Assembly: GCA_015064155.1 (NCBI GenBank)
Contig: SVST01000019.1
Coordinates: 1-44,741 of the forward strand
Length of the DNA: 44,741 nucleotides
DNA from: Oscillospiraceae bacterium
GTDB taxonomy: Bacteria; Bacillota; Clostridia; Oscillospirales; CAG-272
Direction: 5' to 3'
The position numbers were made by a program, and so were the translations under genes. The notes under the pieces are model-generated. The model did not search any database, was not told the origin of the DNA, and saw only the letters and a program-made list of their open reading frames with translations. Within the stretch, counting starts at the first letter, position 1. Each line of letters opens with the position of its first letter. This document shows, piece after piece, positions 1 to 7,724 of the stretch.

Positions 1-2
1 AG

Positions 3-101
3 TTGGACGCTGTTGTTTCTCTGATCAACAATCGTCCTCGTAAATGTCTTGGTTTTTTGTCTCCCAATGATTTTTTGAAAAAAGTGTTGCACTTGGCTTG
101 A
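3..101 (+). mobile_element. IS30-family transposase, C-terminal fragment (partial, runs off left edge)
   Basis: The frame from base 3 to the TGA at 99-101 encodes 32 residues that include INNRPRKCLGFLSPNDFL. This N-R-P-R-K-x-L-x-(F/W)-x-(T/S)-P motif is typical of the C-terminus of IS30-family DDE transposases. Only the last part of the gene lies in the window, so intactness cannot be judged. The homology to a dispersed repeat starts abruptly at 111, so the right end of the insertion sequence is probably near 102-110. The assignment rests on the terminal motif alone, but that motif is distinctive. Confidence 0.8.
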
Positions 102-110
102 CAATCTGAC

Positions 111-271
111 GAGCCTAAAAGGGGTTCTTTGCGCTAAAACAACTGCATTTCCGAGGCAAATGATTTCTGAAAGCCTCCCCTGTGTAAGTGGGAGAAAATT
201 TGCAAGCAAATTGGCACGGTTTGCCGTGCCGGAGGGGTTGTTTTCATTATTTTGATGAATATACTTGCTTT
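111..271. repeat. Truncated copy of a dispersed MITE-like repeat
   Basis: Bases 111-271 are nearly identical to 31988-32149: both start at GAGCCTAAAAGGGGTTC and continue through GGCACGG-TTGCCGTG and GGAGGGGTTG to ATACTTGCTTT. The other copy has a complete left arm (see 31881-32179). Here the left arm is replaced by the IS30 end, and the right end diverges after ATACTTGC. It is noncoding, with internal inverted repeats (TTTGCAAGCAAA; GGCACGG/CCGTGCC). Confidence 0.85.
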
Positions 272-286
272 TACCCCTCTTCAAAC

Positions 287-329
287 CCTCTCACGGCAAT
301 TTTGATTGCGTGAGAGGCTTTGTTTTTTT
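287..329 (+). terminator. Rho-independent terminator
   Basis: Perfect 9-bp stem CCTCTCACG (287-295) / CGTGAGAGG (309-317), followed by CTTTGTTTTTTTG. The T-tract is on the plus strand, so it would stop transcription coming from the IS/repeat region. Confidence 0.75.
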
Positions 330-366
330 GTCGAACGCTCGGTACTCTGCCGACGATCTTTCGTTT

Positions 367-608
367 TCACTCCAAGCCCAACAGCCAGTTGACCGATACC
401 TTTAAAATCCGCGAAAGCTCGCGCAGCTCGTAATCGGCAACGAAACGCGTACCGATCTCAATGCGCGAAACGCTGTCACGCTCGATGATGATCCCCGCCA
501 CCTGCAATTGCGCCGCAAGATCGCTTTGCGTGAGTCTGTGCCTGCAGCGCGCTTCGTGTACTCTGTCCCCACAAATATTCTTTTTCCGTTGTAATCATAA
601 ATTTTCAT
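367..608 (-). pseudogene. Small XRE-type helix-turn-helix regulator, frameshifted near its start
   Basis: On the minus strand the frame ending at the TGA at 369-367 reads NICGDRVHEARCRHRLTQ, then SDLAAQLQ, DSVSRIEIGTRFV and LSRILKVSVNWLLGLE. This is a complete XRE/Cro HTH domain ending in the usual VSxxWLLG motif. The frame has no ATG, GTG or TTG before the HTH. Two candidate ATGs with an upstream GGAG (at 608 and 598) lie in other frames, so one or two bases are out of register in the AAAAAGAATATT run around 575-585. Either the gene is a recent pseudogene, it starts at a rare codon, or the base count here is wrong. Related short regulators commonly carry an NICGxRI motif just after the start, which supports the frameshift reading. 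Confidence 0.7.
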
Positions 609-646
609 CTTTTTTCTCCAAAATTCGATAAAGTTCAGACATTATC

Positions 647-675
647 TTGACTTTAACATATTATCGGTGTATAAT
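647..675 (+). promoter_or_regulatory. Sigma-A promoter of the Cys-rich lipoprotein gene
   Basis: TTGACT (647-652), 17-bp spacer, TATAAT (670-675). Predicted start near 682, 55 bases before the ATG at 737. Confidence 0.8.
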
Positions 676-736
676 TGTGTTAAAGATCAGAATTTGGAGA
701 ATCAATCCATATTTTTAACTTGGAGAAGAGGAAAAG

Positions 737-2062
737 ATGAAAAAAACATTACTTGTATTTTTTGCAATGTTGATGTGTTTAACCGTTTTTTTAGTTGGCT
801 GTGACGATGAATCCAGTAAAGATGCGGGGACAAATGGAACACCGACGACGTTACCGGAGACTATCCCCCCTCCGACGAGTGAGGCGCCTGCAAGCTCGTT
901 TGGGTGCACGCACTATTGGATGGAGGCTACCTGTGTAACCCCAAAAACTTGCCTGTGGTGCGACAAAACCGAGGGCGCGGCATTGGGACATGAGTGGAGA
1001 GCTGCGTCCTCTGCGTCTTGCTATCCAATCTGTGAGAAGTGCTATGCGCGCGACTATACTTCTCCGTCGCATTATTGGGTGGATGCAAGCTGTGACAAGC
1101 CGAAGCATTGCTTGTATTGCGGTGAACAGGAGGGCGAACCGCTTGGCGTTGCACATACGTGGGTTGACGCTACCTGTAAGGCTCCGAAAACCTGTTCCGT
1201 GTGTGGTGAAACCGAGGGAAGGACTGCCGCGCATACCTATACGAAAGGTGTTTGCGACGTGTGTGGTCAAAAAGATCCTACGTACATTCCAACGTACGGT
1301 TTAGGGGAAACTTGGATTGTTGACGGACAATGGGAGCTTACGTTCAAAACTGCGGTTCATTTAGAAAACGACAGCAGTGGCAAGCAGGTGGTACAGATTT
1401 CTTGGACAGCGAAAAATCTTGGTTATACAAGGGAAGAGTATCCATACGATAGTGGAGAGCTGGGCATTGATGCGGATGATTTAAAGGTGTATGATGCCGA
1501 AACGGAAGTTGGAGTTTTGGATGTGTGGTCTGAAACCGAGAACGGATGCATCATCGGAACCAAAGCTACGAACGAGGGCGCATGGACTTTAAATAACACC
1601 AGCACAACGATTAAGGTATACGTACAACAAAAGAATTCGTACGGAGTGCTACAAAAAGCATGGTTTGAACTCCCCGTTACTCCTATGCCTGAATCCGATA
1701 AATTGAACGGTTGCACGGTCACGGTGGATTCGGATTTGCCGAAAAAAATCGATTATAAGACGTATAGCGGTTCGACTCAAAGCTCATGCTTGATTACCGA
1801 GATTTCGTTTGAGGTTTCGGGGGATGATCTTTATATTTACTTTACCGGAAAAAAGACCTATGATTCCCGTGGCTCCGGTCAAAGCGATTCTTGCAAAATC
1901 GGCTGGAAGCTTTACGACAGCTCCAACAACGTTATTGAAAGCGGTACGACGTATACGACTTCTGTGGCGACGGGAGAAGGCTTTGTAAATGTTAAAGATT
2001 ATGCGTGGGATTGTATCGTTGCGGGCGAAAGCTATCGACTTGTTCTTCTGAATGTAAACTAA
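737..2062 (+). CDS. Lipoprotein with three Cys/His-rich repeats and a beta-rich C-terminal half
   Basis: 441 residues. A hydrophobic signal ends in the lipobox LVGC (Cys22), so the protein should be lipid-anchored outside the membrane. A Thr/Pro/Ser-rich linker (about 24-56) is followed by three repeats, at about 59-85, 112-140 and 140-166. Each has the form H-x-W-x-(E/D)-A-(S/T)-C-x(2)-P-K-x-C-x(2)-C-x(3)-EG, with two shorter Cys-pair units (about 94-102 and 170-177). CxxC pairs of this kind usually bind zinc or form disulfides. Residues about 185-441 contain two segments resembling immunoglobulin-like, FxxL-type extracellular domains and have no catalytic motif I can name. The ATG has AGAGGAAAAG upstream. 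It is a single-gene unit with its own promoter. Function unknown. Confidence 0.85.
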   Translation: MKKTLLVFFAMLMCLTVFLVGCDDESSKDAGTNGTPTTLPETIPPPTSEAPASSFGCTHYWMEATCVTPKTCLWCDKTEGAALGHEWRAASSASCYPICEKCYARDYTSPSHYWVDASCDKPKHCLYCGEQEGEPLGVAHTWVDATCKAPKTCSVCGETEGRTAAHTYTKGVCDVCGQKDPTYIPTYGLGETWIVDGQWELTFKTAVHLENDSSGKQVVQISWTAKNLGYTREEYPYDSGELGIDADDLKVYDAETEVGVLDVWSETENGCIIGTKATNEGAWTLNNTSTTIKVYVQQKNSYGVLQKAWFELPVTPMPESDKLNGCTVTVDSDLPKKIDYKTYSGSTQSSCLITEISFEVSGDDLYIYFTGKKTYDSRGSGQSDSCKIGWKLYDSSNNVIESGTTYTTSVATGEGFVNVKDYAWDCIVAGESYRLVLLNVN

Positions 2063-2084
2063 CGGACATTTTGTGCTATAAAAC

Positions 2085-2129
2085 AGAACCCCCTGCGCCT
2101 CCAAAATCGGTGGAGCTGCAGGGGGTTCT
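2085..2129 (-). terminator. Bidirectional hairpin terminator between convergent genes
   Basis: Perfect 12-bp stem AGAACCCCCTGC / GCAGGGGGTTCT. On the minus strand it is followed by GTTTTAT, so it best serves the epimerase gene; on the plus strand the T-tract is weak. Confidence 0.7.
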
Positions 2130-2156
2130 ATTGATTTGCGGTAAACACGGAAGAAA

Positions 2157-2816
2157 TTAGGCCAAAGCCTCCCGGAACGTGCTGATATTGGCTTTCATAT
2201 CGCCGCGGTAGATGCCCGAGGAGCCAAGCACGAACACGTCGGCTCCCACGTCGGAGAGCATCTTTGCGTTGGGGAGCGTGATGTTGCCGTCCACCTCGAT
2301 GAAGACCTCGGTCTTTCCGTGGCTGTCCAACAGCGCGCGAAGCGATGCGACCTTTTCTTTCGATCCCTCCAACAGCTTTTGTCCCGCAAAGCCCGGCTGT
2401 ACAGTCATGACGAGGACGCCGTCAAGCTTGTCAAAAAAGGGAATCAGCACGTCGATGGGCGTTTTGGGATTGATGGCAAGGATTGCGGTTGCGCCGCGGC
2501 GGTGGATTTCGTCAAGAATTTCGTCGATGCGGTCGGTTGCCTCGTAGTGGAAGCTGACGAAGTCCCCTGCCTGCACCGAGAAATAGTCCATGCATTCGTA
2601 GGGGGTAATCGTCATCAGATGGATATCGATCGGGATTTTTGTAGCGGCGCGGAGCTGCTTGACGAAGTCACTGCCGAGCGCGAAATTCGGCACGAAGCTA
2701 CCGTCCATGACGTCGATATGTAACAGATCGATGTTGGTTTCCTCAAAAATATCCAGCTCCTTGCGGAAATTGAAAAAGTCGGTACACATCAGAGAGGGGG
2801 AAAGCATTTTTTTCAT
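2157..2816 (-). CDS. Ribulose-phosphate 3-epimerase family protein (AlsE-like)
   Basis: 219 residues, the usual length for this TIM-barrel family, which epimerises carbon 3 of ketose phosphates using a metal ion and two Asp residues. Visible motifs in order: SPSLMC at the N-terminus, HIDVMDGSFVPN (catalytic Asp and His), DIHLM, VMTVQPGFAGQ, EVDGNI and VLGSSGIY. The SPSLMC start and VMTVxPGFAGQ resemble D-allulose-6-phosphate 3-epimerase (AlsE) more than the housekeeping enzyme, whose start is normally SIL(S)ADF. The substrate is therefore more likely a hexulose phosphate or another ketose phosphate (inference). The gene starts 4 bases after the AraC regulator stop and is surely in its transcript. 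The neighbouring rhamnosidase suggests a role in deoxysugar or rare-sugar catabolism. Confidence 0.88.
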   Translation of the reverse strand: MKKMLSPSLMCTDFFNFRKELDIFEETNIDLLHIDVMDGSFVPNFALGSDFVKQLRAATKIPIDIHLMTITPYECMDYFSVQAGDFVSFHYEATDRIDEILDEIHRRGATAILAINPKTPIDVLIPFFDKLDGVLVMTVQPGFAGQKLLEGSKEKVASLRALLDSHGKTEVFIEVDGNITLPNAKMLSDVGADVFVLGSSGIYRGDMKANISTFREALA

Positions 2817-2820
2817 GGGT

Positions 2821-3726
2821 TTAACTCCTTTTTTGTATGGTTGGATTTGCCGTTCGGCAATGACGGCGGAATTCGGCGGGGGACATTCCCGTGGTGCGTT
2901 TGATCAAAGCGGAGAAAAATTTGCTGTCGCGGTAGCCCACCATTTCGGTGATCTCACCCAGCGAATATTGCGAGGAAATCAAGAGGCGGCAGCCCTCGTG
3001 TACGCGGTGCCGTTGCAGATATTGCATAAAGGATTCTCCGGTGTCCTCTTTGAATTTTTTGCTGACGTAGGGAAGACTGTAATTGAGCCGCGCGGCAAGC
3101 TCACACAGCGTGATCTCCTCCATGTAGTGCTCGGCAACGTAGGCACTGAGAAACGCGGTGATATCGGGTCCTGCCGATGCCGCCTTGGTGTCCTCCAATT
3201 GGCGCATGGTCAAAACGAGGATTTCGATCAGGTAACAGCGTACCAGCTCGGTAAAGCCCGCCTCGCGCCGCTTCTCCTCGTCGCGGATGCGCTGCAAAAG
3301 TTCGTAGATTCTTCCCGTTTCGTCGTGAAATACGATCCGTGCCGGATTTTGCACGAGTGCTTGCATATTGAAGTGCAAAAGATAATGCTCCAGCACCGCG
3401 CGCAGGCTTTGTGTCCCCTTGAGGATGGGATCCAAAAGCTCGGGTAGGAACAAACAGTCCAGATTATCGTAGCCGTCCTTGGAGATGGCTTGATAGGAAT
3501 GTCGGCTCCCGTAATCCACGATCAGGTAGTCGCCCTTGGAAAGCGTTGCGGTTTTTCCGTCCAGCGTATGCTCGGTGGAGCCGTTTTCGATATAGGTCAG
3601 CTCCAGGAAAGCGTGGTTGTGTAAGGGGACGCTTTTTTGTCCCTTATGCGGAACGATCAGGAACTTTTCCTTTTCCAGGCTTGCCAGTATTTTACTCCAA
3701 TGAAAGATTTTTTCTGATCCAAGCAT
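2821..3726 (-). CDS. AraC-family transcriptional regulator with cupin sensor domain
   Basis: 301 residues. The N-terminal half is a cupin-type sugar-sensing domain, with PLHNHAFLELTYIENGS and a KGDYLIVDYGSRHS stretch carrying the conserved His/Gly pattern. The C-terminal ~100 residues hold the two AraC helix-turn-helix motifs: LCELAARLNYSLPYVSKKFK, then ITEMVGYRDSKFFSALIKR followed by TGMSPAEFRR. The ATG at 3726 has AAGGGGGTG five bases upstream. It is divergent from the rhamnosidase gene and immediately upstream of the epimerase. The obvious inference is that it controls one or both in response to a sugar. A perfect palindrome sits in the shared promoter region (3768-3785). Confidence 0.9.
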   Translation of the reverse strand: MLGSEKIFHWSKILASLEKEKFLIVPHKGQKSVPLHNHAFLELTYIENGSTEHTLDGKTATLSKGDYLIVDYGSRHSYQAISKDGYDNLDCLFLPELLDPILKGTQSLRAVLEHYLLHFNMQALVQNPARIVFHDETGRIYELLQRIRDEEKRREAGFTELVRCYLIEILVLTMRQLEDTKAASAGPDITAFLSAYVAEHYMEEITLCELAARLNYSLPYVSKKFKEDTGESFMQYLQRHRVHEGCRLLISSQYSLGEITEMVGYRDSKFFSALIKRTTGMSPAEFRRHCRTANPTIQKRS

Positions 3727-3758
3727 AAAAACACCCCCTTTTTTCTTAAAAATATGGG

Positions 3759-3787
3759 TTGATTTATTATAACATATCTGTTATACT
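3759..3787 (+). promoter_or_regulatory. Sigma-A promoter of the rhamnosidase gene
   Basis: TTGATT (3759-3764), 17-bp spacer, TATACT (3782-3787). On the opposite strand a perfect TATAAT (3771-3766) lies 40 bases upstream of the AraC start codon, with only a poor -35 (TTGCAT at 3795-3790), so the two promoters overlap. Confidence 0.75.
3768..3785. promoter_or_regulatory. Candidate operator: perfect palindrome between divergent promoters
   Basis: TATAACA-TATC-TGTTATA, a perfect 7+7 inverted repeat. It overlaps the -10 of the plus-strand promoter and the -10 of the minus-strand AraC promoter. A protein bound here would occlude both. Classical AraC proteins prefer direct repeats, so the binder may be another regulator. 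Confidence 0.5.
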
Positions 3788-3835
3788 GTATGCAAGAGGA
3801 TTTTTTTCAAAAAAACTGAAAAAGGAGAACTTTTT

Positions 3836-6085
3836 ATGAAAATTACGGCAAAATGGATCGCGTCTCCCGAGGGAGATTACGCGGGCGCGCGTCTTTTCAC
3901 GAAGTGCTTTGCTCCTAAAAAGGAGATCAAAAAGGCAACCCTGTACGCCTCTGCAATGGGAATCTATGCTCCCTTTGTCAACGGCACACGCGTGGGCAAG
4001 GGCGTGCTGGCACCCGGTTGGACCTCCTACAAGTACCGCGTGCAGTATCAGGGCTACGACGTAACCGCATTGTTGACCGCCTCGGAGAACCGCATCGAGA
4101 TCGGTGTCGGACGCGGCTGGGCGGTTGGCTTTATCGGACACAAGGATACCGACCATGCCTTTTTCACACAGCCTGCGGTGATTGCATGGCTGGAGGTCGT
4201 TTATGCCGACGGAAGCCGTGACGCGCTGGAAACCGACGGTACCTGGGAGGTTTTCACGAGCGAGGTGACCTTTGCCGAGATCTATCACGGTGAAACTGTG
4301 GACAAGACCGCGGAAAAGACCTTGATCGGCAAGGCGGCTTTGATCGAGGTCAAGACCAAGCTCATTCCGTTGGTGGGCGAGGAGATCACCGAGCAGGAGC
4401 GTCTTGCTCCCGTGGAGCTGATTCATACCCCCAAGGGAGAAACGGTTCTTGATTTCGGACAGAACATGACGGGCTACGTGCAGGTGTCCCTCAAGGCTCC
4501 GCGCGGCAGTCGCATCGTGCTGCATCATGCCGAGGTGCTGGACAAGGACGGCAACTTCTACAATGAAAACTACCGTGCCGCAAGAAATGAGATGACCTAC
4601 GTTTGCAGCGGCGACGAGGACGTATTCAAGCCCACCTACTCGTTCCAGGGCTTCCGCTACGTTCGCGTGGAGGAATATCCCTTTGATACCGTCGACCCCG
4701 CGGCTTTCGTTGCGATTGCCGTGAACTCCGACATGAAGCGTACGGGTCGTTTCTCTTGCGGCAACGAAAAGATCAATCAGCTCTATCACAACATCGTTTG
4801 GGGTCAGAAGAGCAACTATCTCGACGTTCCCACCGACTGTCCGCAGCGTGACGAGCGTCTTGGCTGGACGGGTGACGCGCAGGTATTCTGCCGTACGGGT
4901 GCCATTAACTTTGACGTTGAAAAATTCTTTATCAAGTGGCTGGGTGACGTTGCCGCCGAGCAGGGCAAGGACGGCAGCGTAATGGGGATCGTACCCGATG
5001 CAATGCCCGGTTATAAGACTCGTCTTTCCGCCGCATGGGGTGACGTTGCCTGCGTGGCTCCGTGGCAGATGTATCTGGCATACGGCAACAAAAAGGCGTT
5101 GAAGCAATCCTTCCCCATGATGAAAAAATGGGTGGGATATCAGAGAAGTGCGGGTCCCGAGGAATATCTGTGGCTGGGCGGCTACCATTACGGTGACTGG
5201 TTGGCAATGGACGCGGGCGAGGATTCCTACGTGGGTGCAACCTCTTGTGACCTGATCGGCAGCGCATATTTTGCTTATTCGACCAAGCTCGTCGTGCTGG
5301 CGGGCGAGGCACTCGGTGAGGACGTGAGCGAGTACCGCGAGCTGTATGCAAACATCCGCAAGGCGTTCCGCGCATACTTCCTGGAAAACGGTATGCCCAA
5401 GGCGCAGTACCCCGTTACCGAAATCATTCCCGAGGGTCGCAAGAAGCCCATCGATCAGCTTCGTCGCGGCATGACCCAGACGGCAATCGTGCTGATTCTG
5501 CATTTTGGTCTTTGCGAGGAGAACGAGCGCGCGGCATTGGCGGCAAAGCTGGTTGAACTGATCCGCGAAAACGGCAACCGCATGACCACGGGCTTCGTCG
5601 GTACTCCGTACATTCTGCACGCGCTTTCCGAAAACGGCTACACCGACGTGGCGTACGAGCTGCTCATGCAAGAGAAGAATCCCTCTTGGCTCTACTCCGT
5701 GACCCACGGTGCCACCACCATGTGGGAGCATTGGAACAGCCTGAAGGAGGACGGCAGCTTCTGGAGCACTGCCATGAACTCCTTTAACCACTACGCATAC
5801 GGCGCGGTGTACGATTGGATCTTCGGTGTTGCCGCGGGTATCAAGCCGATTGGAGAGGTTCCCGCGTACCGCGAGATCACCGTTGAGCCGCATCCCAACA
5901 AGTGCCTGGGCTTTGTGGATACCTCGATCGACAGCCGTAACGGCACGGTCCGCATGCATTGGTATTACAAGGGGGACGCGGTTTATTACGAATTGGAGAT
6001 TCCCGAGGGCGTGACCGCGCACCTGACGTTGCCCTCCGGCTATACCGCAACGCTTTGCGGCGGCAGCTACCGCTTTGCGGAGTGA
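3836..6085 (+). CDS. Alpha-L-rhamnosidase, glycoside hydrolase family 78
   Basis: 749 residues, no signal peptide, so intracellular. The N-terminal ~300 residues are beta-sandwich modules (MGIYAPFVNGTRVGKGVLAP is the typical Bac_rhamnosid_N stretch). Residues about 329-348 carry the family's catalytic signature DVPTDCPQRDERLGWTGD, with acidic residues as the general acid region. The (alpha/alpha)6 barrel follows, and TTMWEHWNS (about 625-633) supplies the second catalytic Glu. A C-terminal beta domain closes the protein. Family enzymes are inverting hydrolases that release L-rhamnose from glycosides and polysaccharides. The ATG has AAAAGGAGAAC upstream. It is monocistronic between its own promoter and the terminator at 6125. 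The cytoplasmic location implies imported rhamnosyl-oligosaccharides or flavonoid glycosides. Confidence 0.93.
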   Translation: MKITAKWIASPEGDYAGARLFTKCFAPKKEIKKATLYASAMGIYAPFVNGTRVGKGVLAPGWTSYKYRVQYQGYDVTALLTASENRIEIGVGRGWAVGFIGHKDTDHAFFTQPAVIAWLEVVYADGSRDALETDGTWEVFTSEVTFAEIYHGETVDKTAEKTLIGKAALIEVKTKLIPLVGEEITEQERLAPVELIHTPKGETVLDFGQNMTGYVQVSLKAPRGSRIVLHHAEVLDKDGNFYNENYRAARNEMTYVCSGDEDVFKPTYSFQGFRYVRVEEYPFDTVDPAAFVAIAVNSDMKRTGRFSCGNEKINQLYHNIVWGQKSNYLDVPTDCPQRDERLGWTGDAQVFCRTGAINFDVEKFFIKWLGDVAAEQGKDGSVMGIVPDAMPGYKTRLSAAWGDVACVAPWQMYLAYGNKKALKQSFPMMKKWVGYQRSAGPEEYLWLGGYHYGDWLAMDAGEDSYVGATSCDLIGSAYFAYSTKLVVLAGEALGEDVSEYRELYANIRKAFRAYFLENGMPKAQYPVTEIIPEGRKKPIDQLRRGMTQTAIVLILHFGLCEENERAALAAKLVELIRENGNRMTTGFVGTPYILHALSENGYTDVAYELLMQEKNPSWLYSVTHGATTMWEHWNSLKEDGSFWSTAMNSFNHYAYGAVYDWIFGVAAGIKPIGEVPAYREITVEPHPNKCLGFVDTSIDSRNGTVRMHWYYKGDAVYYELEIPEGVTAHLTLPSGYTATLCGGSYRFAE

Positions 6086-6124
6086 CCCTTTTCTGTCAAG
6101 CGTACCACGATATAACATAACGGT

Positions 6125-6170
6125 CCCCGACACAAAAGCGCGTAACGGCTTTCGTGTCGGGGCATTTTTT
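6125..6170 (+). terminator. Rho-independent terminator of the rhamnosidase gene
   Basis: 15-bp stem with one mismatch, CCCCGACACAAAAGC / GCTTTCGTGTCGGGG, followed by CATTTTTT. Confidence 0.85.
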
Positions 6171-6208
6171 CGTTGGAATATTCTGCCGATTCTGCCAGAA
6201 TGTGTGGG

Positions 6209-6237
6209 TTGATTTTCCTTGCGTTTCCTGCTACAAT
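6209..6237 (+). promoter_or_regulatory. Sigma-A promoter of the SleB-type hydrolase gene
   Basis: TTGATT (6209-6214), 17-bp spacer, TACAAT (6232-6237). Confidence 0.7.
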
Positions 6238-6290
6238 AGAGGCGTGGGATCTCCCAAGGGGGATCCGAAATCAAAAGAAAGGAGAAACGT

Positions 6291-7166
6291 ATGAAGCAAC
6301 AAACCCGCAAACAGCGCATGGCGGTTCGGATTTTTTCTGCGATTTTGAGCTGTGTGATGCTGATCGGCGGCATGCTGATCGGTGCGTCGGCGGCAGAGGT
6401 CACGTTTCCGTCCAATGCAACGGCAACCCGCGTCTTTGTGGACGGCAAGGAGGTGCTGGCAGGCGAGTGCATCATTCTCGATTCTACCACCTACGTCCCG
6501 CTGCGAAAATTCTGCAATCTGTTCGCCTCGTGTGATATTTCCTGGAACGGAAAAACCAACACGGCAACAGTACGCACCGCCGATCTTTCCATGACGGTGA
6601 AATCGGATGCCGCTTACATCACTGCCAACGGGCACGTTTTTTATACGGTCGGTAAGGTTCGGAATCTGAACGGTCATCTGTACGTTCCGATCCGTCCCCT
6701 GGCGCGCGCATTTGCCGAGGAGGTGACGTGGAACGGGGCACTGCGTTCGGTGGAGCTTCGTTCGGTTGGATCGACCCGTGCGGTAAAATGGGCAAATTAC
6801 AATGAAGATGAGGTGTATTGGCTGTCGCGCATCATTTCCGCCGAGGCAAAGGGTGAGCCCTTTGAGGGACAGATTGCCGTTGGCAACGTGGTGCTCAACC
6901 GTGTCCGTCACAAGGACTATCCCAACACGATCTACGGTGTGATTTTTGACCGTAAGCACGGTACGCAATTCTCGCCCGTTTCCTACGGCACGATCTATCA
7001 GAAGCCGACCGAAAGCGCGGTTCTTGCGGCGAAAATTTGTCTGGAGGGCTATTCGATCTCCGACACGGCAATTTTCTTCCTCAATCCGCGCATTGCCACC
7101 AACAACTGGATCGTCAAAAACCGTCCCTATGCGTTTAGCATCGGCAACCATGACTTTTACAATTGA
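6291..7166 (+). CDS. SleB-family cell wall hydrolase with N-terminal copper-amine-oxidase-type wall-binding domain
   Basis: 291 residues. A signal peptide ends at about ASA-AE (residue 35). Residues about 45-160 form the repeat domain called Cu_amine_oxidN1 (TYVPLRKFCNLF, then TWNGKTN/TWNGALR-like turns and LYVPIRPLA), usually a stalk or wall-binding module. Residues about 175-291 match the SleB/Hydrolase_2 lytic transglycosylase fold, with VYWLSRIISAEAKGEPFEGQ (catalytic Glu), VLNRV, TIYGVIFD and QFSPV. It should cut peptidoglycan outside the membrane. SleB acts in spore cortex lysis, but many clostridial paralogues act in vegetative wall turnover. RBS AAAGGAG precedes the ATG. Confidence 0.9.
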   Translation: MKQQTRKQRMAVRIFSAILSCVMLIGGMLIGASAAEVTFPSNATATRVFVDGKEVLAGECIILDSTTYVPLRKFCNLFASCDISWNGKTNTATVRTADLSMTVKSDAAYITANGHVFYTVGKVRNLNGHLYVPIRPLARAFAEEVTWNGALRSVELRSVGSTRAVKWANYNEDEVYWLSRIISAEAKGEPFEGQIAVGNVVLNRVRHKDYPNTIYGVIFDRKHGTQFSPVSYGTIYQKPTESAVLAAKICLEGYSISDTAIFFLNPRIATNNWIVKNRPYAFSIGNHDFYN

Positions 7167-7187
7167 CTCACATCTCAGATAACAGAA

Positions 7188-7230
7188 AAACGGAGCTGTA
7201 TCGCTTTGATACAGCTCCGTTTGGATTTTT
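7188..7230. terminator. Bidirectional terminator between convergent genes
   Basis: Perfect 15-bp stem AAACGGAGCTGTATC (7188-7202) / GATACAGCTCCGTTT (7208-7222). GGATTTTT follows on plus; the minus side reads out into GTTTTTCTG. Confidence 0.88.
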
Positions 7231-7239
7231 ATAAGGGAA

Positions 7240-7563
7240 TTATTTCATAGCCTTTGCCATCTTTTCGGTGATGCGCTTAGAAACCTTCTCTACGTATTCC
7301 TTTTCCTTGTCGGACGGATCAGTTACCTTTGCAGCAGCTTCTGCAAATGCTTTAGCGGCTGTTTCAACTTTTTCTTGTGCCTTTGCGAGGTCTTCTGCGC
7401 TGTCGGTAGCAGCATCATAGTCCTTCATGAAATCTACGTACTCGTCAACAGCCTTTTCGTAAGCGTCGATAGCCTTCATGACCTCGGTCTTCTTGCCGCC
7501 GCAAGCTGCGAGTCCGAGTACGAGCAGGGAAAGTACCAATACGATTGCTACAATTTTTTTCAT
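7240..7563 (-). CDS. Small alpha-helical lipoprotein of unknown function
   Basis: 107 residues from the ATG at 7563, chosen because AAGGAG stands seven bases upstream; an upstream in-frame ATG at 7599 has no such site. Signal peptide with lipobox LAAC (Cys21). The rest is Ala/Lys/Glu-rich and likely a coiled-coil helix bundle (AIDAYEKAVDEYVDFMKDY, then AEDLAKAQEKVETAAKAF). No family-defining residue is visible. It is monocistronic with a consensus promoter, so it is probably well expressed. Membrane-tethered helical lipoproteins of this size are common in gut Clostridia; the function is unknown. Confidence 0.85.
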   Translation of the reverse strand: MKKIVAIVLVLSLLVLGLAACGGKKTEVMKAIDAYEKAVDEYVDFMKDYDAATDSAEDLAKAQEKVETAAKAFAEAAAKVTDPSDKEKEYVEKVSKRITEKMAKAMK

Positions 7564-7616
7564 GTCTTTTCTCCTTGTGAGTTTGTTTTTTTTTTGCATC
7601 CGTGGATGCTGACCCC

Positions 7617-7645
7617 ATCATACACCTTTGTTTCTGATTTGTCAA
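7617..7645 (-). promoter_or_regulatory. Consensus sigma-A promoter of the small lipoprotein gene
   Basis: On the minus strand TTGACA (7645-7640), 17-bp spacer, TATGAT (7622-7617). Confidence 0.85.
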
Positions 7646-7724
7646 TAGTTTTTTCAAAAAATATCTGTTTTGATCAAACTGTAGTTTGCTTTTTTGGTGA
7701 AAATGACTAAGATGGGGGAGAGGA

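Noticed and set aside
3767-6490. A 907-codon open frame on the minus strand across the rhamnosidase gene
   Set aside because: It lies wholly antisense to a gene with clear GH78 motifs. Its translation has no family signature, and the length follows from the codon bias of the real gene.
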